Source: Phalacrocorax aristotelis
Taxonomy: Eukaryota > Chordata > Aves > Suliformes > Phalacrocoracidae
Direction: 5' to 3'
NCBI RefSeq assembly: GCF_949628215.1
Contig: NC_134285.1
Span: 25,868,797-25,932,796 of the forward strand
Length of the DNA: 64,000 nucleotides
The position numbers were made by a program, and so were the translations under genes. Positions within the stretch are counted from its first letter, which is position 1, and each line of letters opens with the position of its first letter. Below are positions 59,601 to 64,000 of this stretch, in pieces. The notes beneath the pieces were generated by a model, which ran no database searches, had not been told where the DNA came from, and saw only the letters and a program-made list of their open reading frames with translations.

Positions 59601-62600
59601 CACAGTGAGTAGGTTGTTGAATCCCTTCACGTTTGCCTTTAAAATATACTGTTATGAGATTTGGAGCTTCAATTACTTAATTTTTAAATACATTGTAGTT
59701 TTTAATTTAAAAATTTTTTTTTAAGTCTACTTAACTAAGAAGTTAGTTGGGGGAAAAAAAAATCTTTTAAAAGAACCTGAAGTGAAAGGAAGATTAATGG
59801 CTGATTTTTGGTCCAGTGGGAGATGGTTAGTTCCCATGGTCTTCTGAGCACGGAGGTGAATGGTGCTTGTCTATTTTGTGAGCTCAGATGCTGGTGTCTT
59901 TCCGTGGAGGTTAGTTTTTCTTTTTGGATGGTCTTTCACATTCTTGATGGCAGATTTTAGGGGCTGCATAGGAGTTGAATTTTCTCAGTGAAACACAAGC
60001 TACTACCCATGATAACTCATGTGCTTCTAAAGAAAGACCATATTTGCTGGTAGTTCATTCTCCCTCCCCCCAAAAAACTGACAGCTGTTTTAAGAAGTTA
60101 TTTTCAGGCTGGAACGTGAAACTTGGAAGAGAACCAGACTCCTTTATAAACAAACTTAGCAGCTCCCCCCCTCTTAAAAATGACTCTGTATTTTATTTAC
60201 AATTTAATGTAGTTGATCATATGTAAATGCTGCAGTTTGTTTTCTCATTTTTATTTACTTTAGTGTTCTTTAATATTTGTTTGCTAATAATTCAAAAGCA
60301 TAAACAACTGGAGGTAGTGGTGAACTTTGTGGTGGGAGTTGTAATAGTGTTTCCAATGCAATTTGCTGATGTGAAATATGTTGTGAAATAGGAAGGGCAG
60401 GATTTGCATATACTGGTATTATTACAGTTTCTAGTCATAGAATGAAGAGCAAAACTTACTTCTGAGCAATATCTCACGTATTTTGCTGCAAGTTTCCAAG
60501 GTCCTATAGCACCATGGTAGCTTTTATCAAAATATTGTGGCTTATTTAGATAAATTTTCAGTGTTTGTTTTTGTTATTCTCTTGCAACTGAAGATAAGCC
60601 CCATAGGCATTATAGCAGCAAAATATTTTAATGGGATGGAAGCTGTTAAGGGAGAACAGTTATTCCTAAATTTTCTTTTGTATTTTTAATTACCCATTAG
60701 ATTGTATCTTCTAGGAAGTAAATTAGAAAGGAATTTTGTGATGGTATTTCGAAAAAATGGGAGGCAGTGGGGAAGTGAAAATCAAAGGGATGTTGGGTGA
60801 CAGTGCGAGGGAAGAGATTAGAAGAAGTTGAAATCTGTAGAAAACTAACCTGAACCGTTTTTTGTGGGCTGTTGCTTGTTTAGTCCTTCAATCTCTTAAA
60901 TTTTGTTACAGTAATTAAGAAATATAAACAAAAAAGCTGTGAACCAAATGGAGAGAATCCATGAGAGAGCAACTGAGATAGCTGCATGTCTAGGAAAGAG
61001 TAAAGGAATTGCAGTTGGTTTAGTCGGGAGTAAAAAGCTGGGTGGGAGAGCGAGCCGTGGTCTTCGGAGGTGGTGAAGGCTGCCTGTGGAGAGGAAGGGA
61101 GACAGAGCAAGATGCTCTGAACTTCAATTACTACAAAAGCACGAGGTGTGCTGGGGAACAGCAGCAGCAGTTAAGGAGCTATCTGCAGGGACTATTTTGG
61201 ATGTCTGGCCTTGGGGCAGGTGAGTGCCTGGATACTCAGTGGTCTTTCAAGCCTTATCATCTGTTGCTTCTGTGAAGACAAATTCTCACCTTCTGGAAAG
61301 GATCAAGAAGCTGTGAATTATAGCAGCTGGTTGCTGCTATATAGCTTAGCCTTGCCGCTGTCAATAAGGATGCGGTATTTCAGCAAGATGGCATTAAAAT
61401 AATTTTAATCCTCTTTTTGAATAATTTTGCGTAAAACTGTTGCTGATTTACTGAGGGGGGAGATTGTTGTTTGGGTTTTTTTTGTGTGTGTGTTGTGAAC
61501 TGTCTGACTTCTTCTGGACACAGAATAAAGAGAATTCCTTGGCTTGAAGTAGATAGAGATGATCAAAAGTGTGTCATCAAAAGCTACACAGAGTAATAAT
61601 GTAGTGCTGAAGCCTTTCCTTTCTATGAAAGTTTAGTGCCCAGCACTGTTGGTAATCCATCCGGATTGCGTGTTCCCAGAGGAGCCCAGGGGTGCACACG
61701 GGTGCAGGTTTGCCCACACAGGTTGCAAGATGGTGACCCAGATGTGTGTTGGTGTCGTGGTATGCGTTTCTGGAACAAAAGTGTGGTGTTGAACAGATAA
61801 TTGTACACTTGCTTTACCTCTCACTGACAGCAAGGTGCTTCATAGAGTTCGTATTCCTTTTTTAAATTTATTTTCTTTTTTTAACACTTAGTCTCATCTT
61901 CTCATTACCAAAGTTTTTCCTATTAGTACAAATTCAGCATGCAATGGTATTAATTTTTATCTTTTTATACACACATGTGTTGGTATATAAATAAATACAT
62001 TGATTCTGTTAGTTCAGAACTGAAAAAAAAATATTGCAAACTCATGTTTTGGGGGTTTGTTTTGCTTTTAATGTGAAAGCCTTTGGATGCTGCAGCTGTA
62101 TGAAATTCCAGGATAGAAGCTGGATATCTATTAACATTCTAGCTGTCGATGAAGTGGTGCCTCCACTGCTGAGGCAGCCTGTCTCCCTGGTAGGTAGATG
62201 TGACAGCCCAGGTCAGCATTGGCCCTGTGTGAGCGAATCTGGCTGTTATGTCTTCACTTACTGTGCTTATCTGTGTGTGCCTTGGCCAGCCGAATCCCGT
62301 TCCACTTCACTTAGCCAGGCCTCAGTTTGCAGTGCCAGTGATCCCTGGTCTGAAGGTGGTTTTGTTGTGGGTACACTCGTACGATAAGTTTTTGTGATTA
62401 GAAGTGTATTTGTTGTTGGAATTTATTCTGCTCTGGTCTGCAAGCCTTGCCATAACATTCCCAGGTCTGTTTAACTGGAAACTTCACTCATGCTGTCTAA
62501 GCTTGCAAAAACAAACCAGACGTAACTATATGGAAAGGTGGTTGTGTGAGCTGCTCTTTCTGTATATTTTCCAAACTTGTATTGCAAACAGTAAGATGAA

Positions 62601-63691
62601 AGTGAAAAAATAGGTGATTTGGGTGAAAGTATGAGCCGGGAGTAGTAAAAGATCTATTTCCTTTTTGGCTTTGTGTAAACAAGCACATACGTATCATGAA
62701 ACATTCTCAAATATTTTCTCTTCTTATTTTACTTCATTTTCTTATCTACTACTACAATTGTATAGGCTTGCTTATTGATAAGCAGGTAAGTATCGAAGTA
62801 CTCGTGTCAAAGATTAAGAAAATTAACTTGATTTTTTTATTGTGACAAAGTTGGCAAGTGATTGAAAGAATATGCGAGTGTGAGAGAACGTTCCCTGAGG
62901 CTGGTGAGCCTAATAAATTTATTGGTAATATTTCAGACTTAATGCCTCTCTCAGTTATGATGGGAGACATCAAATAATTAATTGAATACCACATTGGCAA
63001 TTGTCTCCTTGCAGTTATCTACAGGGAGACTAAATAAAAATACCGTAGAAAAAACATGTGACTAAGATCAAAATATCTTTAGGGGAGGATCACTTTAAGG
63101 GCTGTTTTTAGGTACCTAAAACTTGAGACTGTTTCCCCCCCCACCCCAGTTTGCTTTCATATGATGTTTTGCTAGTGGTTTGTTTTGGGTTTTTTAAAAA
63201 AAATATGATTTATTTGCATGATCAGGAAAATTGTTGCCTTGAAGTACTATATTTTTGAGGGTCTTGGGAAGTTTTAGGGAATTGTGTTGTGTATATTAAT
63301 CCATTTATACCAGGGCTCTTACCTAAGGATTTCTTTGCATCTTTATTAGTTTTTATATATCTTTAATTCTCTTATTAAATTGCACAGGGCTGTGTTTAAT
63401 ACTGAAATGCTGCCAGTGTATGTTTGTATCAGGTTTCTTCAATAATTTGTTCTCTCTTTGAGTTTGCAACTTGAGTCTTTTATTTGATTTTGTTCAAATC
63501 TCCTGTAACAGTGCAGGACCTAATGATTTAAATTTCCTACTTTAAACTTCCTTACAATTTAAACATTTCCTACTACATTGAACTTTCACAAGTCTTGAAC
63601 TTATCCAGGCTACACCTTGCATTTAATTTGCAATTTGAAATCACAGCAGGGGCTGTGTCTCTAACTCACTTGCATCTGTCTGTCAATCTAA

Positions 63692-63713
63692 TCTACCTAC
63701 CTACCTACCTACT
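63692..63713. repeat. CTAC tetranucleotide repeat
   Basis: Five consecutive CTAC units in ADCY9 intron, a simple microsatellite. Confidence 0.85.
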
Positions 63714-64000
63714 GTGGAAACCAAGTTTTAAGCTCAGATTGGGGAAGAAAATAAAAATATAGATATATTTTGCTTGCCTCACTGGGGCTGTTTTGCTAGA
63801 AAGCAAGCTGTGTCGAGCAATTTGAAGTCCTTCCTTACTTGGTATGCCGTGTTCTCAGGAAGCACCAGGGAGATCTGGTCACCTGTTTCTCCAGTCTCCA
63901 ACTCATTTGGGATTGATGCAGCTGGGATAGACCTGAGATTTAGTCCAATGAACTAAATCCTGTCTTTTGACAGAAAGGAAAGAGGCCTTTTAATTTCTCC

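Larger units (their letters stand above)
44007..64000 (+). other. ADCY9: ADCY9 intron (continues past the window)
   Basis: About 20 kb without another recognisable ADCY9 exon. The DNA is AT-rich and poor in long ORFs. The one clear insertion is the retroviral remnant at about 52600-54774. Simple repeats are at 46380-46400 (G-rich), 56605-56616 (GT) and 63692-63713 (CTAC). Other stretches (44100-52500 and 54800-63600) show no gene, RNA gene or repeat family that I can support. Confidence 0.8.

Overview
The window is vertebrate nuclear DNA, most likely from a bird. It holds two genes in the same orientation that also neighbour each other in other vertebrates: SRL (sarcalumenin, complete, coding exons from 912 to 23914) and the 5' end of ADCY9 (adenylate cyclase type 9, promoter island and first large coding exon, then at least 20 kb of intron). 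The bird call rests on compact GC-rich introns, two CR1 LINE fragments (8991-9063 and 22381-22960) and a retroviral LTR of a type I associate with avian genomes (54198-54774). It is inference, and the species is not identifiable from here.

Layout. 1-911: SRL promoter region with an E-box and a TATA box that overlaps a MEF2-like site. 912-24120: SRL. A signal-peptide exon is followed by a 999-nt exon encoding a very acidic domain (9168-10166), then five exons encoding the dynamin/EHD-like GTP-binding body. All internal junctions are phase 1, so the acidic exon can be included or skipped without a frame change, which predicts 805-residue and 472-residue proteins. The introns hold a minisatellite, CR1 pieces and several AT-rich islands that look like candidate enhancers. 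24120-40950: no recognised gene. From about 32.6 kb the DNA changes from GC-rich to AT-rich. On the minus strand there are splice-bounded candidate exons. One pair (38468-38531 and 38022-38215) joins in phase to give a hydrophobic protein end with two predicted membrane spans. Another pair (35041-35092 and 34602-32690) has a strong donor, a strong acceptor and a poly(A) signal. I do not recognise either product.

40950-42560: the ADCY9 CpG island, with two upstream ORFs. 42308-44006: the first large ADCY9 coding exon (566 codons plus one base: N-terminal region, first six-helix membrane cassette, most of the C1 catalytic domain). 44007-64000: ADCY9 intron, AT-rich, with an endogenous-retrovirus remnant (about 52600-54774) made of one LTR, a lysine-tRNA-type primer binding site, a leader and two tandem-repeat blocks, but no recognisable retroviral protein gene.

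The two recognised genes meet only in broad physiology. SRL makes a calcium-binding glycoprotein of the muscle sarcoplasmic reticulum lumen. ADCY9 makes a plasma-membrane cAMP synthase. Nothing in the sequence shows that they are co-regulated.
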